From CADDZO01 sp035294145 (GTDB lineage: Bacteria; Chloroflexota; Dormibacteria; Dormibacterales; Dormibacteraceae), in assembly GCA_035294145.1 (NCBI GenBank), contig DATGLL010000260.1, positions 1 through 16,083 on the forward strand: a stretch of 16,083 nucleotides of DNA, given 5' to 3'. The first letter of the stretch is position 1. Every line of letters starts with the position of its first letter. The translations under genes were made by a program, and so were the position numbers. Below are positions 6,859 to 14,337 of this stretch, piece after piece. Under the pieces are notes generated by a model. The model saw only the letters and a program-made list of their open reading frames with translations. It did not search any database and was not told where the DNA came from.

Positions 6859-7537
6859 GGGACAGCTGGTCATCCGGCGCGGAAGCCCCCGGGGTGGGGT
6901 GGCGGCCACCTTGAGGAGACCCGCGCCACCGAGTCTGCTCTCGCCGCCGGCGTCTCACTCGCTGTGGATCGGCGCAGTCCGTCGGTGGGCCGGAAGGTCA
7001 GGAGCGATGAGGCGGCCCCATGGCAGGCCGTCCGCCGATGGATGGGATGGAGAAGGGCCTGGAGGGCGTGGCGCTGGGAGGGGCCATAGCCGGTGCCGCG
7101 CTGCCAGCGGCGCCAGGTGACGGAGGGCCAGGCTCGGGCGAGGAGACGGGCGGCGTGGGGGGCGTGCCCCCGAGCAGCGGCCCGAGGGAGGCCGACGGCA
7201 CGGTGCTCGCCGGGCTGGCGCGTGCTGGGGGCGACGGCGGCGGGGCAGGCCAGGGACGCCGGGGTGGGGGAGCGGACGCGGCCATCTCCGAGCTCGGCGA
7301 GCCGGCGGGCGGCCGACGCCGGCGCGGGGCAGGCTGGTGAAGAGGTGGCCATCGGCGTGCGGGGCGCGCTGCCCTTGGATTCGCTGGGGGGCCGGAGCTG
7401 CCCGACCAGGGGGCTCGGGGCGGCCGGGAGCGCACGGGGGAGGGGACCCGGTCGACGCGGCGGTTGACGTGCGTCGGCAGGGGGACGCCAGCAGGGGACG
7501 ATGACGGCTCGGTGTTGGTCGAGGGGGGAGCGTGCCC
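6859..7537. other. G-rich intergenic region without a convincing gene
   Basis: Long open frames exist on both strands (for example 7020-7340 + and 6870-7352 -), but they translate to Gly/Ala/Arg/Pro-rich low-complexity sequence with no recognisable domain and no good ribosome site. The + strand is conspicuously G-rich from about 7020 to 7520, with many runs of four to six G. Small GC hairpins are present, such as GGGGG-CGTG-CCCCC at 7158-7171. It may be a decayed gene or a long regulatory leader; nothing decisive is visible. Confidence 0.5.
7409..7445 (+). promoter_or_regulatory. Canonical G-quadruplex motif
   Basis: Five G-runs fit the G3+N1-7 rule: G5 (7409-7413), CTC, G4 (7417-7420), CGGCC, G3 (7426-7428), a 7-base loop, G5 (7436-7440), A, G4 (7442-7445). 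It lies about 95 bases upstream of the promoter of the second transporter operon. Folding and function are not shown by the sequence; in a G-rich gap it could be fortuitous. Confidence 0.45.
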
Positions 7538-7566
7538 TTGACAGGTTGGACCCCCATGTCTAGCAT
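7538..7566 (+). promoter_or_regulatory. Sigma-70-type promoter of the second transporter operon
   Basis: The -35 box TTGACA (7538-7543) is a perfect consensus, the spacer is exactly 17 bases, and the -10 box is TAGCAT (7561-7566). Transcription would start near 7573, leaving a leader of about 50 bases before the ATG at 7625. This is the best promoter in the window and stands directly before the only complete transporter operon start. Confidence 0.75.
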
Positions 7567-7594
7567 GGGACAATCGTTTGTGCACGGCCCATGC
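7553..7594. promoter_or_regulatory. CCCATG/CATGGG repeat cluster over the promoter
   Basis: CCCATG (7553-7558) and CATGGG (7564-7569) form a perfect 6-bp inverted repeat with a 5-base spacer that covers the -10 box. A third arm, CCCATGC (7588-7594), pairs perfectly with GCATGGG (7563-7569) across an 18-base loop. The arrangement fits a dimeric repressor site over the promoter, or a hairpin switch near the transcript start. The regulator is unknown; the TetR encoded upstream is one candidate, but its own putative sites look different. Confidence 0.45.
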
Positions 7595-7624
7595 AATCGG
7601 CTAGGGAGGCCGGGGGAGAGTGTG

Positions 7625-8839
7625 ATGCAGCGAAGGTTGCTGGGCAGCGCGGTTGCCATCGTGGCCACGGTGCTGGTGGCGTGCGGAGGGGGCGGTGGTG
7701 CCCAGGGTGGGCAGAGGCCGATCGTGATCGGGGTCTCGGTTTCCTTGAGCGGCGACTTCTCCGGGGATGGCAAGGCGCTCGAGCAGGGCTACCAGCTGTG
7801 GGCGGATGATGTGAACGCGGCCGGAGGCCTGCTGGGCAGGAAGGTGGAGTTCAAGTTCGTCGACGACGACAGCAGCACCCAGCAGGTGGTCACCAACTAC
7901 CAGAACCTGATCACCGCCGATCACGTGGACCTCACTTTCGGTCCCTTCTCAAGCTTGCTCACCATTCCCGCCTCCACCGTCGCCGCGCGCTACGGATATG
8001 CCTTCCCTGAGCCAGCTGGGGGAGGCCCACAGGTCTTCAGCCGGGGGTTGAAGAACCTGTTCTTCGTGCAGCCGGCGCCAGTCGAGGACAACCTGGTGAG
8101 CTACGTTCGCTGGCTCCTCTCCTTGCCAGCGGGGGAGCGACCGACGACCGCGGCCTACGCCACCCAGGACGACCCCTTCACGCAGCCTCAGCTGGACAAG
8201 GCCCGGCAGCTGTTGGAGGCGGCCGGCGTCAGGACCGTGTACTCCAAGGTCTATCCCGCCGAGACCTCCGACTACACGCCGTTGGCGTTGGCCGTCGCCC
8301 AGTCCCACGCTGATGTGGTGCTCCTGGGCACCCAGCTGCCGGACGCGGTCGCCTTCGTCCAGACGTTCATCCAGCAGCACTACAATCCTCGGTCCCTCAT
8401 CGAGACGACCGGGCCTGACCAGGGCGCCCAGTTCTCGGACAAGATCGGGCTGGCGAACACCGAGGGCATCATGGTGCCGTCGGGGTGGTGGTCGAGCGCC
8501 AGGACCTACCAGAACGCCCGCTTTGTGAAGGAGTTCATCGCCAAGTACGGTGGAACCCCCGGCTCCATCAGCGCCGACGCGGCCGAGGCCTACAGCGTGG
8601 GGCAGGTGGTGGCCGAGGCCGTCAACCGCATCCATAGCCTCGACAACGCCAAGCTGATCCAAGCGCTGCACTCGGGGACCTTCAACACCGTGCAGGGGAA
8701 GATGTCATTCGACTCGGCCGGCCGTCCCCAGGGCCAGGGCACCTTCCTCGTGCAGTGGCAGCACGGGCAAACCGTCCCCGTCTACCCGGCCGCGATCGCC
8801 ATCGCCAAACCCGAGTACCCCAAGCCAGCCTGGAGCTGA
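7625..8839 (+). CDS. livK: ABC transporter substrate-binding lipoprotein, HAAT/LivK type (set 2)
   Basis: Encodes 404 residues. ATG 7625 gives a classic lipoprotein signal: MQRRLL, a hydrophobic core, and the lipobox LVAC with the lipidated Cys at residue 20, followed by a flexible GGGGG linker. A GGGGGAG ribosome site lies 6-7 bases upstream; GTG 7622 in frame is an equivalent alternative. The mature protein begins IVIGVSVSLSGDFSGDGKAL, the first strand and ligand loop of Peripla_BP_6 proteins, and continues with GYQLWADDVNAAGGLLGRKV and FVDDDSSTQQVVTNYQNLI, all typical of Leu/Ile/Val- and amide-binding proteins. It is anchored outside the membrane and feeds the LivHM pair encoded next, one base after its stop. 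Ligand not predictable. Confidence 0.93.
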   Translation: MQRRLLGSAVAIVATVLVACGGGGGAQGGQRPIVIGVSVSLSGDFSGDGKALEQGYQLWADDVNAAGGLLGRKVEFKFVDDDSSTQQVVTNYQNLITADHVDLTFGPFSSLLTIPASTVAARYGYAFPEPAGGGPQVFSRGLKNLFFVQPAPVEDNLVSYVRWLLSLPAGERPTTAAYATQDDPFTQPQLDKARQLLEAAGVRTVYSKVYPAETSDYTPLALAVAQSHADVVLLGTQLPDAVAFVQTFIQQHYNPRSLIETTGPDQGAQFSDKIGLANTEGIMVPSGWWSSARTYQNARFVKEFIAKYGGTPGSISADAAEAYSVGQVVAEAVNRIHSLDNAKLIQALHSGTFNTVQGKMSFDSAGRPQGQGTFLVQWQHGQTVPVYPAAIAIAKPEYPKPAWS

Positions 8840-8840
8840 G

Positions 8841-9722
8841 GTGGGCCCCAGCCTGATCATCGGCGCCGCCGCCTTGGGCGTGCTCACCGGCGGCGTCTAC
8901 GCGTTGATGTCCTCCGGCCTGGCCCTGATCTTCGGGGTCATGCGGATCATCAACGTGGGCCACGGGGCCATGGTCGTGCTGGGCGCCTACCTGAGCTTCG
9001 TGCTCCTGAGGGACTGGGGCGTGGACCCGTTCCTCGGCTTGGTCGTCACCATGCCGATCATGTTCGGCCTGGGGGTGGTCCTGGAGCTGGTCTTCGTGCG
9101 ACCGTTGCGAGCCGACCGCGAGGCGCTCTCGGTGCTGGTGACCTACGCCCTGGCCCTGGGCATCGAGGGAGTGCTGGGGTACCTGTTCAGCGCCGACTAC
9201 CGGCAACTCAGGGTCTCCTACGACACCGCCAGCTTCGCCATCGGCGACTTTCGGATCACCTGGGTCTACGTGTACGGCTTCCTGCTGGCAGTCGCCATGC
9301 TGTTGGCGCTGTTCGGGCTCCTCTACCGAACCAGGTTCGGGGCGGCGGTGCGGGCGACCATGCTGAACCGCACCGGGGCCCAACTGGTTGGGATCGACGT
9401 CGAGCGGGTCTCGGCCATCGCCTTCGGGATCGGGATGGCGACGGCGGCGGCGGGGGGCACCCTGTTCGGGATCACCACCGCCTTCAACCCTGACAGTCAC
9501 TACGACCTCATCTCGCGCCTGCTCACCATCATCGTGCTGGGCGGCCTGGGGAGCCTGCGCGGCGCGATCGTGGCTTCCCTGGGCATGCTGGTGGTGGAGG
9601 ACGTGGCCTCGGTCCTGATCTCGCCCACATGGGCAGACTTCACCTTCTTCGTCATCCTGGTCGTGGCCCTGGTCGTCCGCCCCCAGGGGCTCTACGGGGT
9701 GCGGGTCCGGGGGGCGGCGTGA
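8841..9722 (+). CDS. livH: Branched-chain amino acid/HAAT ABC permease, LivH type (set 2)
   Basis: Encodes 293 residues from GTG 8841, with GGAGCTGAG just upstream inside the end of the previous gene. It has about eight membrane segments. The N-terminal region GLALIFGVMRIINVGHGAMV (26-45) is the standard LivH signature (in set 1 it reads MQFGIANLINLAYGDVM). The coupling loop TRFGAAVRATMLNRTGAQLV is at 164-183, and the C-terminus carries VRPQGLYG. It forms the channel with the LivM below. The stop overlaps the next gene's GTG as GTGA. Sequence divergence from the set 1 LivH throughout shows this is not a recent local duplication. Confidence 0.94.
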   Translation: MGPSLIIGAAALGVLTGGVYALMSSGLALIFGVMRIINVGHGAMVVLGAYLSFVLLRDWGVDPFLGLVVTMPIMFGLGVVLELVFVRPLRADREALSVLVTYALALGIEGVLGYLFSADYRQLRVSYDTASFAIGDFRITWVYVYGFLLAVAMLLALFGLLYRTRFGAAVRATMLNRTGAQLVGIDVERVSAIAFGIGMATAAAGGTLFGITTAFNPDSHYDLISRLLTIIVLGGLGSLRGAIVASLGMLVVEDVASVLISPTWADFTFFVILVVALVVRPQGLYGVRVRGAA

Positions 9723-10750
9723 TCGCGATGGACGTCCTGAGGCGGAGACGGTGGGTGCGTCTTTCGGGCCTGGCCCTGTTGCTGGGCGTGGCCGTCGCCT
9801 TCCCCATCGGGCTGCCCGGCCCGGCCACGGTCAACGTCGGGGTCTTCACGTTGATGTACGTGGGGCTGGCCACGGCCTGGAACATCGTAGGTGGCTACAC
9901 CGGCTACATCTCGCTCGGACACGCCGGCTTCTTTGGCTTCGGTGCCTACGCGCTGGGGCTGATCGTGACCCGAGCTCACGTCCCGGCCGGGGTGGACGTC
10001 TTCCTCCTGGTGCCACTGGCCGGCGTGGCCACGGCCCTCTTCGCCATCCCGGTGGGCTGGATCGCGCTTCGCACCCGGGAGGCGACGTTCGTGATCGTCA
10101 CCATCGCGGTCATGTTCATGCTCCAGATCCTCGCCACCAACCTGCGCGGGCTCACCGGTGGATCCCAGGGCCTGGCCTTCCCGGTGCCGGGGTGGGGCGC
10201 GGCCTTCGACGTGCCCTTCTACTACGCCATGCTGGCCCTGGCGGCCACCTCCCTGACGGTGTCCTGGAGCATCCGACGCTCGCGGTTCGGGCTGGGGCTG
10301 CTGGCCATCCGGGACGATGAGGATCGGGCCCGATCGCTCGGGGTCCGCACCGAGGTCTCCAAGCTGGCCGCCTTCGTGGTCTCGGTCGCCCTAGTAGGGA
10401 TGATCGGGGGAGTGTACGGCTACTACGTGACCTACATCTATCCCCAGTTTGTGATCGACCCTCTGATCGGGATCGCGATGGTGCTCATGGCCTTCCTGGG
10501 CGGCATGGGGACGTTGGCCGGCCCGGTGGTGGGCGCCCTCATCCTGGAGCCAGCCCAGCTTTACTTCCCCTACGGCCTCGGGCAGAGCCGGCTGTACCTG
10601 GTCGTCTACGCCGCCGTCTTCCTGATCGTGATCCTGCTCCTCCCCCGAGGCGTCGTCCCCACCCTGGGGGACTGGCTCGAGCAATGGCGATCCCACCGGC
10701 TCGCGGAGGCCCAGGACCGCCCCCGGGGCGACGAGGCCGTCGTCGGGTGA
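9719..10750 (+). CDS. livM: Branched-chain amino acid/HAAT ABC permease, LivM type (set 2)
   Basis: Encodes 343 residues from GTG 9719, which overlaps the livH stop; a run of G (GGGGGG) precedes it. ATG 9728 is an in-frame alternative with poorer spacing. The family signature GYISLGHAGFFGFGAY is at 62-77, TGGSQGL at 146-152, and the coupling loop SRFGLGLLAIRDDEDRARSL at 188-207. The tail after LLPRGVVPTLGDW is hydrophilic and cytoplasmic. A basic N-terminus (MDVLRRRRWVR) fits an inside-first topology. It is the LivH partner in the channel. The stop overlaps the next ATPase start as GTGA, continuing the coupled arrangement. Confidence 0.94.
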   Translation: MIAMDVLRRRRWVRLSGLALLLGVAVAFPIGLPGPATVNVGVFTLMYVGLATAWNIVGGYTGYISLGHAGFFGFGAYALGLIVTRAHVPAGVDVFLLVPLAGVATALFAIPVGWIALRTREATFVIVTIAVMFMLQILATNLRGLTGGSQGLAFPVPGWGAAFDVPFYYAMLALAATSLTVSWSIRRSRFGLGLLAIRDDEDRARSLGVRTEVSKLAAFVVSVALVGMIGGVYGYYVTYIYPQFVIDPLIGIAMVLMAFLGGMGTLAGPVVGALILEPAQLYFPYGLGQSRLYLVVYAAVFLIVILLLPRGVVPTLGDWLEQWRSHRLAEAQDRPRGDEAVVG

Positions 10751-11472
10751 GCCTCCTTCGCTGCCAGGAGCTGACCAAGCGCTTCGGCGGGATCGTGGCC
10801 CTCGACGGATGCTCCTTGGAGGTAGCGGAGGGGGAGATCATGGGGCTGATCGGTCCCAATGGCTCTGGGAAGACCACCCTCTTCAACCTGGTCACCGGCT
10901 TCGTGCGCCCTGACCGGGGCGAGGTCCTGTTCGGCCAGGGGCGGATCACGGGCCTGGCCCCGGACGAGGTCTTCCGGCGCGGGATCGGAAGAACCTTTCA
11001 GCTCCCTCGGATCTTCCCCCGGCTCACCGTCGTTGAGAACCTCCTGCTCCCGGCAGCCGGGTCCCAAGGGCGGGGATCGACGGAGAGCAGCAGATCCAGG
11101 CGCGAGCGCGCGCTCTCGCTGCTGGAGCTGCTCGGCCTGGCCAGCCATGCCTCTCGGCCGGCCGGGCGGCTCTCCTATGGACAACGAAAGCTGCTGGAGC
11201 TGGGCACCGTGATGATGGGAGAGCCTCGCCTGGTCCTCCTGGACGAGCCGGCAGGGGGCGTCAACCCGGCCCTGCTGGAGATCATCGGCGCCCGGATCGT
11301 GGAACTCAACCGACAAGGGACGACCTTTCTGATCGTGGAGCACAACCTGGGCTTCGTGATGGGCCTGTGCCATCGGGTGGTGGTGCTCGACCACGGTCGG
11401 CCCATCGCCAGTGGGCTCCCGTCCCACGTGCGTGACGACCCGGTCGTGCTCGAGGCCTACCTGGGGAGATGA
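10747..11472 (+). CDS. livG: HAAT ABC transporter ATP-binding protein, LivG type (set 2)
   Basis: Encodes 241 residues from GTG 10747 (GTGA overlap). Starting at 10684 would add about 20 Pro/Arg/Gly residues from inside livM and is unlikely. Motifs: Walker A GPNGSGKTT at 36-44, Q-loop Q85 in RTFQLPRIF, signature LSYGQ at 142-146 (Tyr in place of the first Gly, common in LivG), Walker B LVLLDEP at 162-168, and H199 in IVEHNLGFVM. The RTFQ and VEHNLGFVM patterns are typical of LivG. It is shorter than the set 1 LivG by about 30 residues, mostly at the N-terminus. Works with LivF to power the importer. Confidence 0.94.
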   Translation: MSLLRCQELTKRFGGIVALDGCSLEVAEGEIMGLIGPNGSGKTTLFNLVTGFVRPDRGEVLFGQGRITGLAPDEVFRRGIGRTFQLPRIFPRLTVVENLLLPAAGSQGRGSTESSRSRRERALSLLELLGLASHASRPAGRLSYGQRKLLELGTVMMGEPRLVLLDEPAGGVNPALLEIIGARIVELNRQGTTFLIVEHNLGFVMGLCHRVVVLDHGRPIASGLPSHVRDDPVVLEAYLGR

Positions 11473-12191
11473 CGAGGACGCTGCTGGAGCTCCACGGCGT
11501 CACCGCCGGCTACGGTGGGGGAGACGTCCTGCACTCGGTCGACCTGCAGATCGAGGAGGGCAGCATCACCTGCGTGGTGGGGCCGAACGGGGCCGGCAAG
11601 TCGACCCTGCTCCGGGTCATCAGCGGCCTGCTGCGGCCGCGCCAGGGCTCGATCCGCTTCCTGGGCCGATCCTTGCTTGGGCTCGGTCCACGCGCCATCC
11701 TGGGCCTGGGCATCGTCCAGGTTCCCCAGGAGCGGAGCTTGTTCCCGACCATGAGCGTGCTTGAGAACGTCCGGCTCGGTGCCTACACCATCCGAGATCG
11801 GGGCCTGATCGAGCGTCGCCTGGCGGCGGTCCGAGAGCGGTTCCCGATCGTCGCCGAGCGTGCCCGGGAGCCAGTGGCCTCGCTCTCGGGGGGGCAGCAG
11901 AAGCTGATCGAGTTCGCCCGCGCTCTCATGCTCGACCCACGGCTGATGGTGCTCGACGAGCCCTCGATGGGACTGGACCAGCGTTCGCGTACGATCGTGT
12001 TCGAGACCATCGGGCGCCTGGCGGGGGAGGGCCGTACCATCCTACTGGTGGAGCAAAACGCCAGGTCCGGTCTCCGTCTTGCCACCCACGGCGTGGTGAT
12101 GGAGGGCGGCCGCATCCGACTGGTGGGCCCCGGCCCCGAGATCTTGGCCAACGCGGAGGTGGCGGCGCTGTACCTGGGTCGGGCCAGCTGA
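11469..12191 (+). CDS. livF: HAAT ABC transporter ATP-binding protein, LivF type (set 2)
   Basis: Encodes 240 residues, the standard LivF length. The ATG at 11469 overlaps the livG stop (ATGA). Motifs: Walker A GPNGAGKST at 38-46, the LivF-type Q-loop VPQERSLFPTMSVLEN (85-100), signature LSGGQ at 139-143, Walker B LMVLDEP at 159-165, and VEQNARSGL at 194-202 in place of the H-loop His, as is usual in LivF. The C-terminus ends ALYLGRAS, the normal family ending. It closes the second operon and faces the acetoacetyl-CoA synthetase gene tail to tail. Confidence 0.94.
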   Translation: MTRTLLELHGVTAGYGGGDVLHSVDLQIEEGSITCVVGPNGAGKSTLLRVISGLLRPRQGSIRFLGRSLLGLGPRAILGLGIVQVPQERSLFPTMSVLENVRLGAYTIRDRGLIERRLAAVRERFPIVAERAREPVASLSGGQQKLIEFARALMLDPRLMVLDEPSMGLDQRSRTIVFETIGRLAGEGRTILLVEQNARSGLRLATHGVVMEGGRIRLVGPGPEILANAEVAALYLGRAS

Positions 12192-12208
12192 CCGACCTCA
12201 GGCGTCGG
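12192..12208. terminator. Weak hairpin between convergent livF and acetoacetyl-CoA synthetase genes
   Basis: Only 19 bases separate the two stops. CCGAC (12192-12196) and GTCGG (12204-12208) pair with a 7-base loop, and flanking CTGA/TCAG could add weak pairing. No T-run. A minimal bidirectional terminator is possible but the stem is short. Confidence 0.3.
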
Positions 12209-12210
12209 GC

Positions 12211-14196
12211 TCAGCGCCCCGAATCGGCCATGCCGGTCGCCAGCGTCGTGAAGTGCGCCAGGGCGGCCGGATTGGTGATCGCCCCAGGGCTGACCGCGCG
12301 TTCGGGCGCGACGCCGCTCAGGATGCGCTTGATGGGGACCTCGATCCGCTTGCCGTTGAGCGTGCGTGGGATCTCGGGCACGGCATGGATCTCGTCAGGC
12401 ACGTGCCGCGGAGAGAGCTGACGGCGGAGGGCCTCGTTCAGTCGAGGACGTACCTCTTCCAGGGACGTCTCCGGTGCGAGCACCACGAAGAGGATCAGCC
12501 GGCCCTCGCGGCCGGGCTCGCTCAGGTCGATGACCAGGCTGTCGACGACCTCCGGGAACTCCTCCACCACACGATAGAACTCGCTGGTGCCCATGCGCAC
12601 CCCGCCACGGTTGAGCGTCGCGTCCGAGCGTCCATAGATGATCGAGGCCCCATCGGGCTGGATCTGGATCCAGTCGCCGTGGCGCCACACGCCGGGGAAC
12701 ATCTCGAAGTAGCTCTCGCGGTAGCGACGCCCATCCGGGTCGTTCCAAAAGCAGACAGGCATGGAGGGCATCGGCTCGGTGATCACCAACTCGCCCACCT
12801 CGCCCACCACCGGTTTCCCCTCCAGGGAGTAGGCCTCCACCTTGGCGCCGAGTGCCATGCACTGCAGTTCCCCGCTGTGGATCGGGAGCAAGGGGCAGGA
12901 TTGGACGAAGGCCGTGCACAGGTCGGTGCCACCGCTGACGCTGGCCACGGGCAGGTCGGGTCGCACCGCCCGCCCCACCCACTCGAAGCCCTCCGGGGTG
13001 AGTGGAGCACCAGTGGAGCCGACGGCCCGTAGCCGGCGGAGATCGAACCGACGTCCGGGCTCGATCCCGGCCTTCAGACAGGAGTGGAGGTAGGGCGCCG
13101 AGGTGCCGAAGTAGGTCATCTCGGCCTCCTCGGCAAAGCGCCAGAGGACGTAGAGGTCGGGATGGCCCGGGCTGCCGTCGTAGAGGAGGATGGTCGCGCC
13201 CACCAACAGGCCCCCCACCAGGTAGTTCCACATCATCCACCCCGTGGTCGTGTACCAGAAGAACCGGTCGCCGGGGCCAAGATCCTGGTGCAGCGCCAGG
13301 GACTTCAGGTGCTCGAGCACGATGCCACCGTGGCCGTGGACGATGCCCTTGGGCAGGCCGGTGGTCCCAGAGGAGTAGAGGACCCAGAGCGGATGCTCGA
13401 AGGGCACCGGCTCGAAAGCCAGGTCCCCCGAAGCGGCGAGCAGGTCCTCCCATCGACGCACGTTGCGGAGGCCCGCCGTGTCCGGGGGATCGGAGAGGTG
13501 AGGGATCAAGACCGTGGTCTCCACGCTGGAAAGCGCTCGCTGGATCTGAGCAACCTCCCCCTGGCGTGGGAAATCGCGCCCCCCGTAGCGGTAACCGTCC
13601 ACGGTCAGGAGCACCCGAGGTTCGATCTGCCGGAAGCGATCCACCACGGCCCGGAGGCCAAAGTCGGGGGAGCATGCCGACCAGATGGCGCCGAGCGACG
13701 CCGTGGCCAGGAAGGCCACCACCGCCTGGGGGATGTTGGGCACGTAGGCCGCCACCCGGTCACCCCGGCCCACCCCCAGCGCCTTCAGCCCCGACCGGAC
13801 CGATGCAACCTGCTCCGCCAGGGCGGCGGCACTCATCGTCTCCAGCCGATCGAGGCCCCGGGCCTCGGATCGGGAGACGATGATCGGTCGTTCGTCGCGA
13901 CGGCGCAAGGCGTGCTCGGCGTAGTTCAACTCGGCGCCGGGGAACCAGCGAGCGCCGGGCATGGCGCGTCCGCTCAGCACTCGCTCGGGCGGCCGGGAGG
14001 CATGGACGTCGAAGTAATCCCAGATGGACCTCCAGAATTCTTCGATCTGTGTCGTCGACCACGTCCACAGCTCACCGTAGGAGCCGAAGCTGAGCCCCCG
14101 CGTCTCGGCCAACCAGCGCAGGTACCGGGTGATCCGAGCCGACGACTTCGTCTCCTCGCTTGGCTCCCAGAGCAACCGTCGCGACGCCCCGCTCAT
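12211..14196 (-). CDS. Acetoacetyl-CoA synthetase (acetoacetate-CoA ligase)
   Basis: Encodes 661 residues, the normal size for this enzyme. It activates acetoacetate with ATP and CoA through an acetoacetyl-adenylate. The N-terminal ACS-like domain shows LWEPSEE, the EFWRSIWDYFDV stretch (53-64) and MPGARWFPGAELNYAEH (79-95), hallmarks of acetoacetyl-CoA synthetase rather than acetyl-CoA synthetase. Adenylate-forming motifs: P-loop LYSSGTTGLPKG (273-284), GWMMWNYLVGGLL (319-331), VSGGTDLCTAF (420-430), YGRSDATLNRGGVRMGTSEF (521-540), and the catalytic Lys K616 in RTLNGKRIEVPIK. ATG 14196 is used; no Shine-Dalgarno sequence precedes it, but a -10-like box suggests a leaderless message. Its substrate links it to FAH-type or ketone-body metabolism. 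The common symbols are aacS or acsA. Confidence 0.95.
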   Translation of the reverse strand: MSGASRRLLWEPSEETKSSARITRYLRWLAETRGLSFGSYGELWTWSTTQIEEFWRSIWDYFDVHASRPPERVLSGRAMPGARWFPGAELNYAEHALRRRDERPIIVSRSEARGLDRLETMSAAALAEQVASVRSGLKALGVGRGDRVAAYVPNIPQAVVAFLATASLGAIWSACSPDFGLRAVVDRFRQIEPRVLLTVDGYRYGGRDFPRQGEVAQIQRALSSVETTVLIPHLSDPPDTAGLRNVRRWEDLLAASGDLAFEPVPFEHPLWVLYSSGTTGLPKGIVHGHGGIVLEHLKSLALHQDLGPGDRFFWYTTTGWMMWNYLVGGLLVGATILLYDGSPGHPDLYVLWRFAEEAEMTYFGTSAPYLHSCLKAGIEPGRRFDLRRLRAVGSTGAPLTPEGFEWVGRAVRPDLPVASVSGGTDLCTAFVQSCPLLPIHSGELQCMALGAKVEAYSLEGKPVVGEVGELVITEPMPSMPVCFWNDPDGRRYRESYFEMFPGVWRHGDWIQIQPDGASIIYGRSDATLNRGGVRMGTSEFYRVVEEFPEVVDSLVIDLSEPGREGRLILFVVLAPETSLEEVRPRLNEALRRQLSPRHVPDEIHAVPEIPRTLNGKRIEVPIKRILSGVAPERAVSPGAITNPAALAHFTTLATGMADSGR

Positions 14197-14202
14197 GGGG
14201 GG

Positions 14203-14233
14203 AAGATACCGTCACCTGCCGCACGAGGGGCAA
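14203..14233 (-). promoter_or_regulatory. Possible leaderless promoter of acetoacetyl-CoA synthetase
   Basis: On the - strand TATCTT (14208-14203) ends six bases before the ATG at 14196, so transcription would begin at or next to the start codon. TTGCCC (14233-14228) could be a -35 but the spacer is 19 bases. The lack of any ribosome site agrees with a leaderless message, which is common in high-GC Gram-positive lineages. Weak evidence. Confidence 0.35.
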
Positions 14234-14304
14234 GCGGCGTCCTCTCAGGCTCATGGTGGCTCGCCACGCCCCGATCCTTCAACCAAGAGCATCGTGCCGA
14301 GACG

Positions 14305-14337
14305 GACACGATGACGGCCATGGGCCGTAGGCGTGTC
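14305..14337. promoter_or_regulatory. Nested 33-bp dyad upstream of acetoacetyl-CoA synthetase
   Basis: The inner perfect inverted repeat is ACGGCC (14314-14319) and GGCCGT (14323-14328) around a 3-base centre. The outer perfect repeat is GACACG (14305-14310) and CGTGTC (14332-14337). Both are centred on base 14321, separated by 3-base steps, so 24 of 33 positions are symmetric. It could be an operator for a dimer or tetramer, or an RNA hairpin with a 3x3 internal loop. It sits 109 bases upstream of the synthetase start. Confidence 0.5.

Noticed and set aside
7020..7340. Gly/Ala-rich frame of 106 codons on the + strand in the large gap
   Set aside because: High G/C third positions are expected from the local skew; no ribosome site, no domain, low complexity.
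6870..7352. 160-codon - strand frame in the large gap, considered as a decayed transposase
   Set aside because: No recognisable transposase motif or terminal repeats; His/Arg/Pro-rich sequence typical of a chance frame.
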